Origin: Polyangium mundeleinium
GTDB taxonomy: Bacteria > Myxococcota_A > Polyangia > Polyangiales > Polyangiaceae
Direction: 5' to 3'
Assembly: GCF_028369105.1 (NCBI RefSeq)
Contig: NZ_JAQNDO010000001.1
Coordinates: 992,001 to 1,056,000 of the forward strand
Length of the DNA stretch: 64,000 nucleotides
In this document: positions 7,725-16,308 of the stretch, in pieces
Numbering within the stretch: position 1 is the stretch's first letter
How the letters are laid out: every line of letters begins with the position of its first letter
Notes under the pieces: model-generated
Seen by the model: only the letters and a program-made list of their open reading frames with translations
Told to the model about the DNA's origin: nothing
Database searches by the model: none
Translations under genes and position numbers: made by a program

Positions 7725-9965
7725 CTAGACGAACATCGGGTGGGGATTCATGGATTCCTCGGGGAGAGCCGATTCGAGCAGACCCATGGCGACAGGCACG
7801 TCGTAAAGCCGGCCGGGGCCGAGGCGCGCCCAAAAATGGCGGAGCCCCGGCACGATCACCTTGACCACCACGAGGCTTGTATCGGGCCGGGTTTGATCGA
7901 GCACCAGCGTTTCGAGCCCGCGGTCACGGGCGCGCTCGATGCAAAACTTCACGGATTCTCGGAGATCGTCGCCGATGGGCAGCGCGAAATCACGCGGTGT
8001 GCGCGGCGTGGCTGTGCTCGAAATCAAATAAGGCTCCGACTCCAGCGTTGCCCGCCGCAACCAATCGACGATCAGCCCGCCCGGCGAGGGTGTGCCCGCG
8101 TCGCCCGTGAACGCGAACGGCATGAGTTGGTTGTGCTCGGTGACCGCGCGGACCAAGGCCAGGCGAGCGTCGAGGTGCGCGCCGAAGCCAAACAGGATCG
8201 ATGGAAAGGGCCCCTCGATCTGCCGGGAAATCGCCGCGAACGTGGGAATGCCGAGGTCGCTTGTCAGGTCGAGGACCCATAACTCGCGTCCTCGGGCGCG
8301 CCAGTGCGCGACGGTGTCGAGGAGATAAGGCTCCTCGAAGCTCCCGAGATCCACCCCCGGCACGCGCAGGCGGTTGTACCACCAGAGCGCGACCGCGTCG
8401 CGCTCCACGAGCTCCAGAAACCCCTGAAGCACGGCCTCGGTGCGTGTATTGCCTGCCGCGCAGCCATTCGAGTCCGCTCGGGTGAATACGGGGCCCTCGC
8501 GAAACGGATAGCCGTAATAGCAGAACCCGGTGGGCACATAACGCCGCCGCTGCTCGGTCAAGGACCAGACCGGGCTCCATTCGATGGATTGCGCCGGATC
8601 GAAGGGCTCCGGCACCCACGTGCTCATCTCGCCGTGCCGATTCCACCGCGCGCGCTCGTCGTATTGACGGGTGCTGTACCCCATCAGGACGATCGGGTCG
8701 ATCGCCGCCTCGCCGAGCTCCGTCTGGACCGCGCGGACGCGCGCCTCGTCGCCCTGGAAGACGCCCGCGTACCGCTCGATCGACTCACAAATTGCGCCGG
8801 TCTTCGCCTGGATATCCGTCCGACCTTTGCCGCCGGAATGGCTGCGCAGGCTGCTGCGGAGCGACGAGAGGTCGTGCGCCATCTGCGAAAAATTATGGTC
8901 GGTCGAATACGAGAAGACGAGCCGAAGGTCGTCCTTGGGGCGTACGTTGCGGTGCAGGCGGCTCACGATGCCCGTGACGGGGCTCAAATGATGGGAGAGC
9001 CGATCGTACGTGTCCTCGGGCGTCGTCTGCCGGAAGCCGCCGTCCGCCGAGAACGTGCGCGGCGTGGGTTCGAGAAGGACGGGGCATTCTTGTCCCCGCG
9101 CGATCCTTTCACGATCCCCGCACGCCGGGCATTGGGGGCGCCGCACGAGGAGATGCGCGCGGCTCTCGAACGTGGTCGTGCCCATCGTGACGACCCGCCC
9201 TTCGAGGTCTGGAATCTCGCCCATCGCGGCCCAGCGCGCGACGGCCGTGGCAATCGTGGCGGCGAGGGCGCGTCGTGTGGAGGGGAGCGCGGCGAGGGCG
9301 GGCGGATGCACGGGTTTGCCCGTACGGCGCTCAAGATAACGCTCGACCCGGCGATGCCCCTCCAGGCGATGCGCGAGACAACGCCAGCAGCCAGTCTTGC
9401 CGGGAAGGAAAAGCGGTCCGAGCCAGCCATCGCTACCGGTCGGTCGAACGAGGAGCCACGGCGTTCGTTTTTCGAGCTGGGCCTGGTTCCAGGCTTCGAG
9501 CTCGGGGCGAAGGTAATCGTCCACGACGACGAGGGGCAGCTCCCCTTCGGCGACCGTTTCGATCGAGAGCTCGGCGAGGGCCTCGGCAATCGCGCTCGTA
9601 TCCACGTCGCCCATGTTGATGAGGACGACGCGCGCTCCGCGCAGGCGCTCGCGGGCCTGCACAGGCGCGGCGCCGAGGGTGTCCCAAAAGGCGGCCTCCG
9701 CGCGAGGCATATCGGCCGCGTCGTTCGTGACGAAGCCGCCCTTGCGCAGCATGGTGATGGCGTAAAAAACCTCGGCGGGCGAAACGTGCGCCTCCAGGCG
9801 CTGGCAGATCTCCTGTTCGGTGAGCGTCCCGGTCAGGAGAGGTGCCAACGCCTGATAGGCTCGGCCGTGGAGAACGTGGCTACCCCCCTCCCAAAGGAGG
9901 TAGACGCCCTCGCCCTCGATGGGCTCGACGCGATAGGAGTGTTTGAAACGTGGGCGAGCGAGCAT
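7725..9965 (-). CDS. Fused TOMM cyclodehydratase (E1-like leader-binding + YcaO)
   Basis: 746 aa. Residues 1 to about 300 form an E1-like partner domain: a winged-helix leader-peptide-binding start, then two zinc-binding CxxC pairs (C193/C196 and C279/C282). Residues about 310-746 are a YcaO domain with ATP-binding segments GGKG (378-381), AKTGAICESIERY and DSNGCAAGNTRTEAVLQGFLELVERDA. Such fusions use ATP to convert Cys/Ser/Thr of a precursor peptide into azolines. The C-terminus is NPHPMFV rather than the common PxPxP tail. The start is 26 bp after the precursor stop, so the two are cotranscribed. The leader-binding domain would recognise the NHLP-type leader next door. Confidence 0.93.
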   Translation of the reverse strand: MLARPRFKHSYRVEPIEGEGVYLLWEGGSHVLHGRAYQALAPLLTGTLTEQEICQRLEAHVSPAEVFYAITMLRKGGFVTNDAADMPRAEAAFWDTLGAAPVQARERLRGARVVLINMGDVDTSAIAEALAELSIETVAEGELPLVVVDDYLRPELEAWNQAQLEKRTPWLLVRPTGSDGWLGPLFLPGKTGCWRCLAHRLEGHRRVERYLERRTGKPVHPPALAALPSTRRALAATIATAVARWAAMGEIPDLEGRVVTMGTTTFESRAHLLVRRPQCPACGDRERIARGQECPVLLEPTPRTFSADGGFRQTTPEDTYDRLSHHLSPVTGIVSRLHRNVRPKDDLRLVFSYSTDHNFSQMAHDLSSLRSSLRSHSGGKGRTDIQAKTGAICESIERYAGVFQGDEARVRAVQTELGEAAIDPIVLMGYSTRQYDERARWNRHGEMSTWVPEPFDPAQSIEWSPVWSLTEQRRRYVPTGFCYYGYPFREGPVFTRADSNGCAAGNTRTEAVLQGFLELVERDAVALWWYNRLRVPGVDLGSFEEPYLLDTVAHWRARGRELWVLDLTSDLGIPTFAAISRQIEGPFPSILFGFGAHLDARLALVRAVTEHNQLMPFAFTGDAGTPSPGGLIVDWLRRATLESEPYLISSTATPRTPRDFALPIGDDLRESVKFCIERARDRGLETLVLDQTRPDTSLVVVKVIVPGLRHFWARLGPGRLYDVPVAMGLLESALPEESMNPHPMFV

Positions 9966-9991
9966 GAGCGGTCGGGCGACGCCGCCTCCGA

Positions 9992-10294
9992 TCAGTTTCT
10001 CCCTGCGCCTGAATGAACCTCACCCGCGGTGCCGCAGCCGCACGCCGTCGCGGGGGCTGGCCCGAGCCCCATCCCCAGCGCGAGTGCCTCGATCGCGAGA
10101 TCGGCCGGCGGCAGCGGCAAGTCGAGCGGGAGCGCGACGTCGTGGTCGATTTCCAGACCAAATTGCTGTTTTGCGAAGATTCTGATTGTGCCCGAAGGAT
10201 CCTGCGCGAGCTGCTGGCGGAACGATGCCTCTGCCCAGGCATGTGCCACGAGAAACCCCCACTGCACCCTGTCGAGTGTATGCTGCTTCTTCAT
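9992..10294 (-). CDS. NHLP-type TOMM precursor peptide
   Basis: 100 aa from the ATG after GAGGGGGGATC (start MKKQHTL; an upstream in-frame ATG at 10315 has no such signal). Residues about 15-50 (AHAWAEASFRQQLAQDP, then IRIFAKQQFGLEI) resemble the nitrile-hydratase-like leader of NHLP precursors. The last roughly 25 residues form a short glycine/alanine-rich core, GPAPATACGCGTAGEVHSG, with two Cys, two Thr and one Ser as candidate heterocyclisation sites. First gene of the operon, directly followed by its cyclodehydratase. The leader/core border is not certain; a cut near GMGLG or APATA is a guess. Confidence 0.85.
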   Translation of the reverse strand: MKKQHTLDRVQWGFLVAHAWAEASFRQQLAQDPSGTIRIFAKQQFGLEIDHDVALPLDLPLPPADLAIEALALGMGLGPAPATACGCGTAGEVHSGAGRN

Positions 10295-10410
10295 GATCCC
10301 CCCTCGAAACCCCATACATCAGCACAGTTTTATGTCACTCGCCAGCGTGATCGTGGAAGGATTTCGCTGACGCCGAGGTGCGTCCCGGCTTTCGACAAGG
10401 AGCTGTTCTT

Positions 10411-10824
10411 TTATCCAGTGCGGGCGCGACGCATCGCTTGGGCGATACCCGTTTGCAGGGTGCTGTGCGTGCCGATTCCAGAGAGGTCGATCCCCATCGA
10501 GACGAGCGTCTGCGCCACCTCGGGGCGGATGCCCGTCAGCATCGGCTCGGCCCCGAGGAGCGTGACCGAACGCGCGGCGCGGCTCGGCATCGCGAGCCAC
10601 TCGGCCGGCGTGTAGCCGGTCATGTCCAGGATTTGCCCGCTCACATAACCGACACGACCGCGGCTCGGATCTTCGACGAACCAGCTTTCCCACACGGCGC
10701 CGGGCACGCAGTCGATGAGATCCCGGAGCGTGCTGCTGCGCATCTCGGCTTCCTGCAGGCGCCTCCGTAGATCCGCCATCTCGGAACGAAGCGCCTCGAT
10801 GCCCAATGCTTGCTCTTCCATCAT
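10411..10824 (-). CDS. RsbR-like PAS-STAS protein with apparent internal deletion
   Basis: 137 aa. After an N-terminal coiled coil (EALRSEMADLRRRLQEAE) comes the first part of a PAS domain (LIDCVPGAVWESWFVEDPS, then TGYTPAEWLAMP). It passes directly into what looks like the second half of a STAS domain (VTLLGAEPMLTGIRPEVAQ, then GIDLSGIGTHSTLQTGIAQAM), as found in RsbR-type stressosome regulators. The end of the PAS domain and the first half of the STAS domain, including the usual phosphorylated Ser/Thr region, are missing. The frame is intact and the RBS good (GAGGGGAGAAAATT-ATG). It lies 116 bp upstream of the TOMM precursor. It may be a degraded paralogue or a minimal regulator. Confidence 0.65.
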   Translation of the reverse strand: MMEEQALGIEALRSEMADLRRRLQEAEMRSSTLRDLIDCVPGAVWESWFVEDPSRGRVGYVSGQILDMTGYTPAEWLAMPSRAARSVTLLGAEPMLTGIRPEVAQTLVSMGIDLSGIGTHSTLQTGIAQAMRRARTG

Positions 10825-10988
10825 AATTTTCTCCCCTCGACCTGCACGCCCCGGAAGTGGCGCTGCCTTCGCGCGCACACGTCCCCCGAGGATGATGATA
10901 GCGCTTACTCGGGTACGGGTTCAATCCTTCCCAATGAGGTCACGGTGCGGCACCTTGTGCGGCACGGGCGCGTGGGTACCATCGGGTC

Positions 10989-11612
10989 ATGCGCGCGCTT
11001 CTCCTCGTCATCGCCGTCGTTTGCACCTGCAAACCGCGGCCTGAGCCCACGCGCGCCTGCGTCGACGGCGACACGGAGGCATGCGAGCGCGCGTGCGCCG
11101 AGGGAGTCGCGGGCGAGGGCGGGTGTCACACGCTGGGCCGGCAGAAAAAAGAGCCGACGGAGGCCGGCGGGGGGAACGTTGCGCTCGGGGCTTTCCGCAA
11201 GGGTTGCCTCGGCGGTCACCTCGACGCGTGCACGGAGGCGATCGATGGCATCCGCGTGAAGGCGACCCAGGTGCGCTACGCCCAGAAACACGAAGGCGCG
11301 CCGCCGGACCCCTTCGTGGAAGAGGCCGAGCGGGGCCTCGTGGATCTGATCGACCGGGCCTGCTCCCTCGGGGCCGCGTCGCGTTGCGAGGAGCTTTCGC
11401 GCCTGATGCTCGGCCAGGATGCCACACGCGCGGCCTCCGCTTCCGAGCGGTATTGCGCGCTCCCGGAGGGCGGGGGCAAGGACGGGAGCTGTCTCGCGAC
11501 ACGCAAGCGCTGGATCGCCGCGGTCGAGGCGGCTCGTCCGGGATGCGAGGCGGGTCAGGTCAAGGCATGCAACGAGCTCACGTCGAGGCGTTGTTCCCCG
11601 ACGTACCGCTGA
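10989..11612 (+). CDS. Cys-rich lipoprotein-like protein, N-terminal part of a broken gene?
   Basis: 207 aa. Short hydrophobic N-terminus (MRALLLVIAVVCTC) with a cysteine at a lipobox-like position, although the box is not canonical. The rest has regularly spaced cysteines in Sel1/TPR-like helical segments (EACERACAEGV, AFRKGCLGGHLDACTEAI, RACSLGAASRCEEL), as in many myxobacterial periplasmic repeat proteins. It stops abruptly at TYR-stop. A different frame immediately downstream encodes an AgmX/PglI-like C-terminal domain, which commonly ends proteins of this type. A frameshift in one original gene is therefore likely. Confidence 0.55.
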   Translation: MRALLLVIAVVCTCKPRPEPTRACVDGDTEACERACAEGVAGEGGCHTLGRQKKEPTEAGGGNVALGAFRKGCLGGHLDACTEAIDGIRVKATQVRYAQKHEGAPPDPFVEEAERGLVDLIDRACSLGAASRCEELSRLMLGQDATRAASASERYCALPEGGGKDGSCLATRKRWIAAVEAARPGCEAGQVKACNELTSRRCSPTYR

Positions 11613-11677
11613 CCGATTGCAACGACATTCCTTATGAAGGTCGTCACGACCATGCAGGCGCGCGGGGCCGGTGCGGG

Positions 11678-12127
11678 ATGCGGCTCGCCCTCGCCGCGGC
11701 GGAGCGACGAAGCGCGCGCGAGCATGGGGCCGCGGTCGACGCCACGGAGGCAGGATCCGAGCCCAAGCCGGGTCCAGGGCCGCGCGCCAAGGTGACCCTC
11801 GGCGCGCTGAAGACGTTCGGGGGGGACTATCCAGCCGCCGCCCTCGCGGAGCACATCGAGCGCCTCTCCCCGCGCATCCACTCATGCAACGACGCAGGAT
11901 CAGGGCCCGAGGGAGACGGGGCCACCGCGTTCGAGATCGGGTTCAAGATCGATCGGTTTGGCGTGACAGACTTTTCCGCAGTCCATCACGTGTCCGGGAA
12001 CCATCTCGCCTGGAGACCCGTGAAGAGCTGCGTCTCGCGGGTCCTCCGGACCAGCACGTATCCTCCGCCGCCGTCCGGCAAAGGCGTGACCTTGGTCGTG
12101 CCGGTGTCGATCGAAACAGGGCGCTGA
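11678..12127 (+). CDS. AgmX/PglI C-terminal-like domain segment
   Basis: 149 aa if begun at the in-frame ATG 11678, but no Shine-Dalgarno supports this start. The frame extends upstream into the neighbouring coding region. Residues about 45-149 form a TonB-C-like module: HIERLSPRIHSC, FEIGFKIDRFGVTDFS, a cysteine in VKSCVSRVL, then YPPPPSGKGVTLVVPVSI. This is the pattern of the AgmX/PglI C-terminal domain of Myxococcota gliding and polarity proteins. A Pro-rich linker (EPKPGPGPR) precedes it. Best read as the out-of-frame 3' part of the gene starting at 10989, or as a separate small gene with unknown start. Confidence 0.5.
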   Translation: MRLALAAAERRSAREHGAAVDATEAGSEPKPGPGPRAKVTLGALKTFGGDYPAAALAEHIERLSPRIHSCNDAGSGPEGDGATAFEIGFKIDRFGVTDFSAVHHVSGNHLAWRPVKSCVSRVLRTSTYPPPPSGKGVTLVVPVSIETGR

Positions 12128-12139
12128 CGCCGCGCTCGA

Positions 12140-12544
12140 TCACCGCGCGACGCGGCATTGTTTCATCACACTCGCGCGCATTCGATCCGTCGCCTCCTTG
12201 TACGAGAGCAGCCCCTGCACCTCCCGGCTCCCGGGATGGGCGAGCATGTACCCCTCGACCTCCTCGTACGCGAGCAGCTCCCGCGCCACTCTCGCCGCAT
12301 GGAAGACCGCGCCCTCGTAGGTATCCTGCTCCTCTCGATACACCTCGTCCTCGTCGTACTGGCGTGAATGCCACAGGTTCGCCGTGAGCTGCGCGGCGAG
12401 GATCACCCGCAGCCCGACATCAGTCGCTGCGACGGCGCGGGCGACGTCGTCCACGCGGCTCTTCCACGGATGCGTGGCGAGCGCTGTCAGCGCGCGCCGG
12501 AGCGCGCCGTCAAGGGCCTGGAGTTGATCGTCCGGGGCTTTCAT
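12140..12544 (-). CDS. Hypothetical helical protein
   Basis: 134 aa from ATG 12544 (weak GAGAGC upstream); an in-frame ATG at 12559 would add five residues. No signal peptide or membrane segment. Predominantly helical and charged (ALDGALRRALTALATHPWKSRVDDVARAV, then YDEDEVYREEQDTYEGAVFHAARVARELLAYEEVEGYM). I do not recognise a family. Convergent with the AgmX-like segment and divergent from the CBS-domain gene. Confidence 0.5.
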   Translation of the reverse strand: MKAPDDQLQALDGALRRALTALATHPWKSRVDDVARAVAATDVGLRVILAAQLTANLWHSRQYDEDEVYREEQDTYEGAVFHAARVARELLAYEEVEGYMLAHPGSREVQGLLSYKEATDRMRASVMKQCRVAR

Positions 12545-12737
12545 GCTCTCGACTGCCATTATGCCCGGTGCGTCCGGGCTCGACAAGCGAAGCGGCAGGC
12601 CGACCCCGAGGAGGGATGCGAGGCGCACCGATTGCGCGGCGGCGCATGTTTGGCGCCTGCTCGACCACGATCCGCCGCGAGGCGCCGCGCGAGCACGTCT
12701 GGTCACAGTCTTGCTATGCTTCTCCGCCGAGGACCCC

Positions 12738-13142
12738 ATGAACACGAAGAACCCCACCGTCTCGGACTACATGACCCGGAGCCCTCACTCGATCGGCTTC
12801 GATCAGACGCTTGTGCAGGCGCACAAACTCATGCGCGAGCACGAGATCCGGCACCTGCCCGTCCTTCGGGGCGGCAAGCTGATCGGAATCCTCTCCGAGC
12901 GGGATCTCGCGTTCGTCGAGGCGCTCCGCGACGTGGATTCAGCCAAGCTCCGTGTCGAGGAGGCGATGACTCCGCTGCCGTTCACGGCCGCGCCGAGCAC
13001 CCCTCTCGCGGGCGTGGCGCGCGAGATGGCGGAGCACCGGTACGGCGCGGCCGTCGTGATGCAAGAGGGGCACGTCGTCGGTGTCTTCACGACGACCGAC
13101 GCGCTCCGCGCCCTGGCCGACGCGCTCGACGACAAAGGATGA
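12738..13142 (+). CDS. CBS-domain pair protein
   Basis: 134 aa composed of two CBS motifs: VSDYMTRSPHSIGFDQTLVQAHKLM, then HLPVLRGGKLIGILSERDL, and VEEAMTPLPFTAAPSTPL with VVMQEGHVVGVFTTTDAL. Such small Bateman modules bind adenine nucleotides (AMP, ATP or SAM) and act as energy or stress sensors in the cytosol. First gene of a probable operon with an APH-fold kinase, an APS kinase and a trehalose synthase. The context suggests a stress-linked metabolic unit. Confidence 0.88.
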   Translation: MNTKNPTVSDYMTRSPHSIGFDQTLVQAHKLMREHEIRHLPVLRGGKLIGILSERDLAFVEALRDVDSAKLRVEEAMTPLPFTAAPSTPLAGVAREMAEHRYGAAVVMQEGHVVGVFTTTDALRALADALDDKG

Positions 13143-13183
13143 CGGCGCGCGCCGTTCGTCCGAACCCTTTCGGAGGTGACGTG

Positions 13184-14290
13184 ATGACGAGAGCCAAGCC
13201 GCCCGAGATCGAGGACGAGGTGAGCGAGCTGGTCGCCAGCGTGATGCCGGGCGCGGCCGTGCTGCGCGTCTCGCGCCTCGGCCCCGACGAGGACGACGAC
13301 GGCGGGGCGACGGGCAAGGCCATCGGATACGGCGTGCCCTTGCGAATCCGGGTGCGCAGGCCGGACGGCGCGGAGAGCGACCTCTGCCTGCACACGGCCA
13401 AACCCGACGAATTCGGGCACGACCGGCGTGCGGACCGGGCCGCGAACTTGCTCCTCGCGTTCGACAGCTTCGCGCGAATCCCGCGGCACGTGTGCGCGCT
13501 CGACGTGGGCGCGGTCCTCGACGACGGCCGCCTCGCGTCGTTGCGACGGAGCGGCGAGTTTTACCTCATCACCGAATACGTCGAGGGGCACGTCTACGCT
13601 GACGATCTCCGGCGGATCGCCCGCGAGCGCACCCTCACCGACCGGGACATCGCTCGTTGCGAGGCGCTCGCGCGGCTCTGCGCGGAGGTCCACGCGGTTC
13701 GTCTGGACGCACCCGCGACGTACCGGCGCGCGATCCGGGACCTCCTCGGGCACGGCGAGGGCATTTTCGGGCTCGTCGACGGGTATCCGGTGGGCGTGAC
13801 GATGGCGCCGCCCGAGCGGCTCTTCCGCATCGAACAGCGGTGCCTCGCGTGGCGGTGGAAGCTCAAGGGCCGCGGCGAGCGCCTCCGCCGCACGCACGGC
13901 GATTTCCACCCGTTCAACGTGGTCTTCGACCGCGCGGGCGAACCTCGGCTCCTCGACACGAGCCGCGGCTCGGCCGGGGATCCCGCGGATGACGTCACGT
14001 GTTTGTCGATCAATTATCTGTTCTTCGCGCTCGAAGCCCCTGGCTCCTGGCAGGGCGCGTTCCGGACCCTCTGGCGGACGTTTTTCCAGACGTACCTCGA
14101 TGTGACGGGGGATCGGGAGCTTTTCTCCGTGGCCGCGCCCTTCTTCGCGTGGCGGGCGCTCGTACTCTGCAATCCCCGCTGGTATCCGTCGATTCACGCG
14201 AGCACGCGGGATGCGCTCCTCGGGTTCGTCGAGCGTATCCTCGATGCGCCGTGCTTCGATCCGGACGAGGCGGAGGGCCTCTTCTCGTGA
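13184..14290 (+). CDS. APH-fold phosphotransferase
   Basis: 368 aa. The catalytic loop is HGDFHPFN (catalytic D240, metal-ligand N245). It is followed by the metal aspartate in RLLDTSRGSAGDPADDV (D258), the characteristic layout of aminoglycoside/choline/homoserine kinase-like enzymes. Strong RBS GGAGGTGA at 13172-13179, 4 bp before ATG 13184. The stop overlaps the GTG start of the APS kinase (GTGA). In other bacteria an APH-like domain is found fused to an AAA/APS-kinase-like ATPase; here the halves are separate and coupled. Resistance to aminoglycosides is not implied; the substrate is unknown. Confidence 0.82.
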   Translation: MTRAKPPEIEDEVSELVASVMPGAAVLRVSRLGPDEDDDGGATGKAIGYGVPLRIRVRRPDGAESDLCLHTAKPDEFGHDRRADRAANLLLAFDSFARIPRHVCALDVGAVLDDGRLASLRRSGEFYLITEYVEGHVYADDLRRIARERTLTDRDIARCEALARLCAEVHAVRLDAPATYRRAIRDLLGHGEGIFGLVDGYPVGVTMAPPERLFRIEQRCLAWRWKLKGRGERLRRTHGDFHPFNVVFDRAGEPRLLDTSRGSAGDPADDVTCLSINYLFFALEAPGSWQGAFRTLWRTFFQTYLDVTGDRELFSVAAPFFAWRALVLCNPRWYPSIHASTRDALLGFVERILDAPCFDPDEAEGLFS

Positions 14291-14787
14291 ACGGCGCGGT
14301 CGTATGGATCACCGGGCTCCCGTCGGCGGGGAAATCGACGCTGGCCGACCGAGTGTTTCGGCGGTTCGTCGAGGAACACAGGTCGAGCATTTTGCTCGAC
14401 GGGGACGTGGTGCGTGCGGCGATGCGGCCGCCGCCGGGGTATGGCGAGGAGGCGCGGGCCGATTTCTACGAGACGCTGGCGAACCTGGCGGCGATGCTGG
14501 CGCGGCAAGGACACGTGGTGCTGGTGCCGGCGACGGCGCATCTGCGTGTCTTTCGGGACAAGGCGCGCGCCGTCGCGCCCCGCTTCTTCGAGGTGTACGT
14601 TCGCGCCGCGCCCGAGCGATGCGCGGAGCGGGACGCGAAAGGGCTTTATGCGGCGGCGCGCGAGGGCAAGGTCTCGGGGCTGCCCGGCTTCGACCTGCCG
14701 TACGAGCCGCCCGAGGCGCCCGATGTGGTCGCGCTCGGCGGGCACGACGAGGAGGCCGTGCAGAAAATCGTCCGCCTGTCCGCCTGA
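14287..14787 (+). CDS. cysC: Adenylylsulfate (APS) kinase family protein
   Basis: 166 aa with a GTG start embedded in the previous stop (GTGA). Walker A is GLPSAGKST (residues 9-17). LLDGDVVRAAM matches the LDGDxVR motif. VYVRAAPERCAERDAKGLY and FDLPYEPPEAPD match the APS/PAPS-binding lid of CysC. CysC phosphorylates APS to PAPS; without ATP sulfurylase genes here, it could instead act on another small molecule, with the adjacent APH-fold kinase. A 26-bp gap precedes the trehalose synthase gene. Confidence 0.85.
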   Translation: MNGAVVWITGLPSAGKSTLADRVFRRFVEEHRSSILLDGDVVRAAMRPPPGYGEEARADFYETLANLAAMLARQGHVVLVPATAHLRVFRDKARAVAPRFFEVYVRAAPERCAERDAKGLYAAAREGKVSGLPGFDLPYEPPEAPDVVALGGHDEEAVQKIVRLSA

Positions 14788-14813
14788 ACGGGTCTGTCGG
14801 CTTTAGAAGCCCG

Positions 14814-16255
14814 ATGATGGACCTCGTGCAGGAAGTCCACGCGCAGATCCGCTCCCTCGAGCGCTTCGTGCCCCTGCTGGGGCAAACCGCGGTCGACGAT
14901 GCGCGGAGCCTCGCGCGGGGGCTCCACGAGCGGCTGGCCGGCGGCGTCATCTGGAACGTCAACTCGACGGCCGTGGGCGGCGGCGTGGCGGAAATGCTGC
15001 ATTCGCTCCTCGGGTACGCGCGCGGCGCGGGCCTCGACGTGCGCTGGTTGACCATCGGCGGCGCGCCCGAATTCTTTCGAATCACGAAGCGCCTGCACCA
15101 CGCCCTTCACGGCGATCGCGGCGACGGCTCTCCGCTCGACGAGGCCGCGCATCATGTGTACGCGTCGACCCTCTGCCGCAATGCGGTCGAGCTGCGCGAG
15201 CTCGTCCGCTCCGGCGACGTGGTGCTGCTGCACGATCCGCAGCCCGCGGGCCTCGCGCCGATGCTGCTCGCGGCGGGCGCGCGGGTCCTCTGGCGGTGCC
15301 ACATCGGCGCGGACGAGACGAATGAAGAGGTCGAGCTCGGCTGGCGGTTCCTCGCGCGGTACCTCGACGGCGTCGGGTGCATGATCTTTTCCCGGGAGAG
15401 GTATGTCCCGGCGCGGTATCGCGACGGGCGGGCGTCGATCGTCCAGCCGAGCATCGACGCGTTCTCCGCGAAGAACATCGAGCTCGACGAGCACACCGTC
15501 CGCTCGATTCTGGTCCACGTGGGCATCCTCGAAGGGCCTCCGCCGCCGTCGCCCAATTATGCGTTCGTGCGCAGCGACGACACGCCTGGGCGCGTGGAGC
15601 GATCGGCTGACATCCTTCGGCTCGGTCGCGCGCCTGCCTGGGAGACGCCGCTCGTCGTGCAGGTGTCCCGCTGGGACCCGCTGAAGGATATGCTCGGCGT
15701 GCTGTGCGGCTTTTCGAGCATGGTGCAGCACCACGCGGCCCCCGCGGTCGACCTCGTGCTCGCGGGCCCGAACGTGCGCGCGGTGGCCGACGATCCGGAG
15801 GGCCCCGCCGTCTTCGAGGCCGTCTCCCGTGCTTTTCTCGAACAACCGCCGGCCATCCGCGCGCACGTCCACCTCGCGATGCTGCCGACCGCGGACGTCG
15901 AGGAGAATGCGGTGATCGTCATGCGCTGCAACGCCACGCGGCGATCGTCGTGCAAAAGAGCCTGCACGAGGGGTTTGGCCTCACGGTGACGGAGGCGATG
16001 TGGAAGGCGCGTCCCGTGATCGCCAGCGCCGTCGGCGGGATCCAGGATCAGATCGAGGACGGGGTGAGCGGGGTCCTTTTGCGGGATCCGGCCGATTTGG
16101 ATACGTTCGCGGGCGAACTGCACCGTGTCCTCGCGGATCGAGCTTTGGCGGAGCGCCTCGGGGTCGCTGCGCGCGCGCGCGTGCGGGAACGATTTCTCGG
16201 GATCCGGCACCTCGTCCAGTATGGCGCGATCATCGGGCGTCTCCTCGCGGCATGA
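14814..16255 (+). pseudogene. treT: TreT-type trehalose synthase (GT4), one-base frameshift
   Basis: The gene reads in frame from MMDLVQEV through the TreT hallmark GGVIWNVNSTAVGGGVAEML, then EFFRITKRLHHALHG and VVQVSRWDPLKDM. At 15921/15922 the sequence GTCATGCGCTGCAA shifts frame. Adding one A (GTC AAT GCG CTG CAA CGC CAC) restores VNALQRHAAIVVQKSLHEG and the donor-binding C-terminus up to 16255, giving about 480 aa. TreT makes trehalose from NDP-glucose and glucose. As written the first frame ends at 15989 without the C-terminal GT motif, so the gene is broken unless this is a sequencing or assembly error. Confidence 0.85.
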
Positions 16256-16308
16256 GGGGGTGAAAGGGCTTCCCTCGCTTCCATTCCTTCGATAGTCTCG
16301 TTCGTGCC

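Noticed and set aside
8304..10016. 570-codon plus-strand frame over the YcaO gene
   Set aside because: Antisense shadow of a GC-rich gene; YcaO motifs are on the minus strand.
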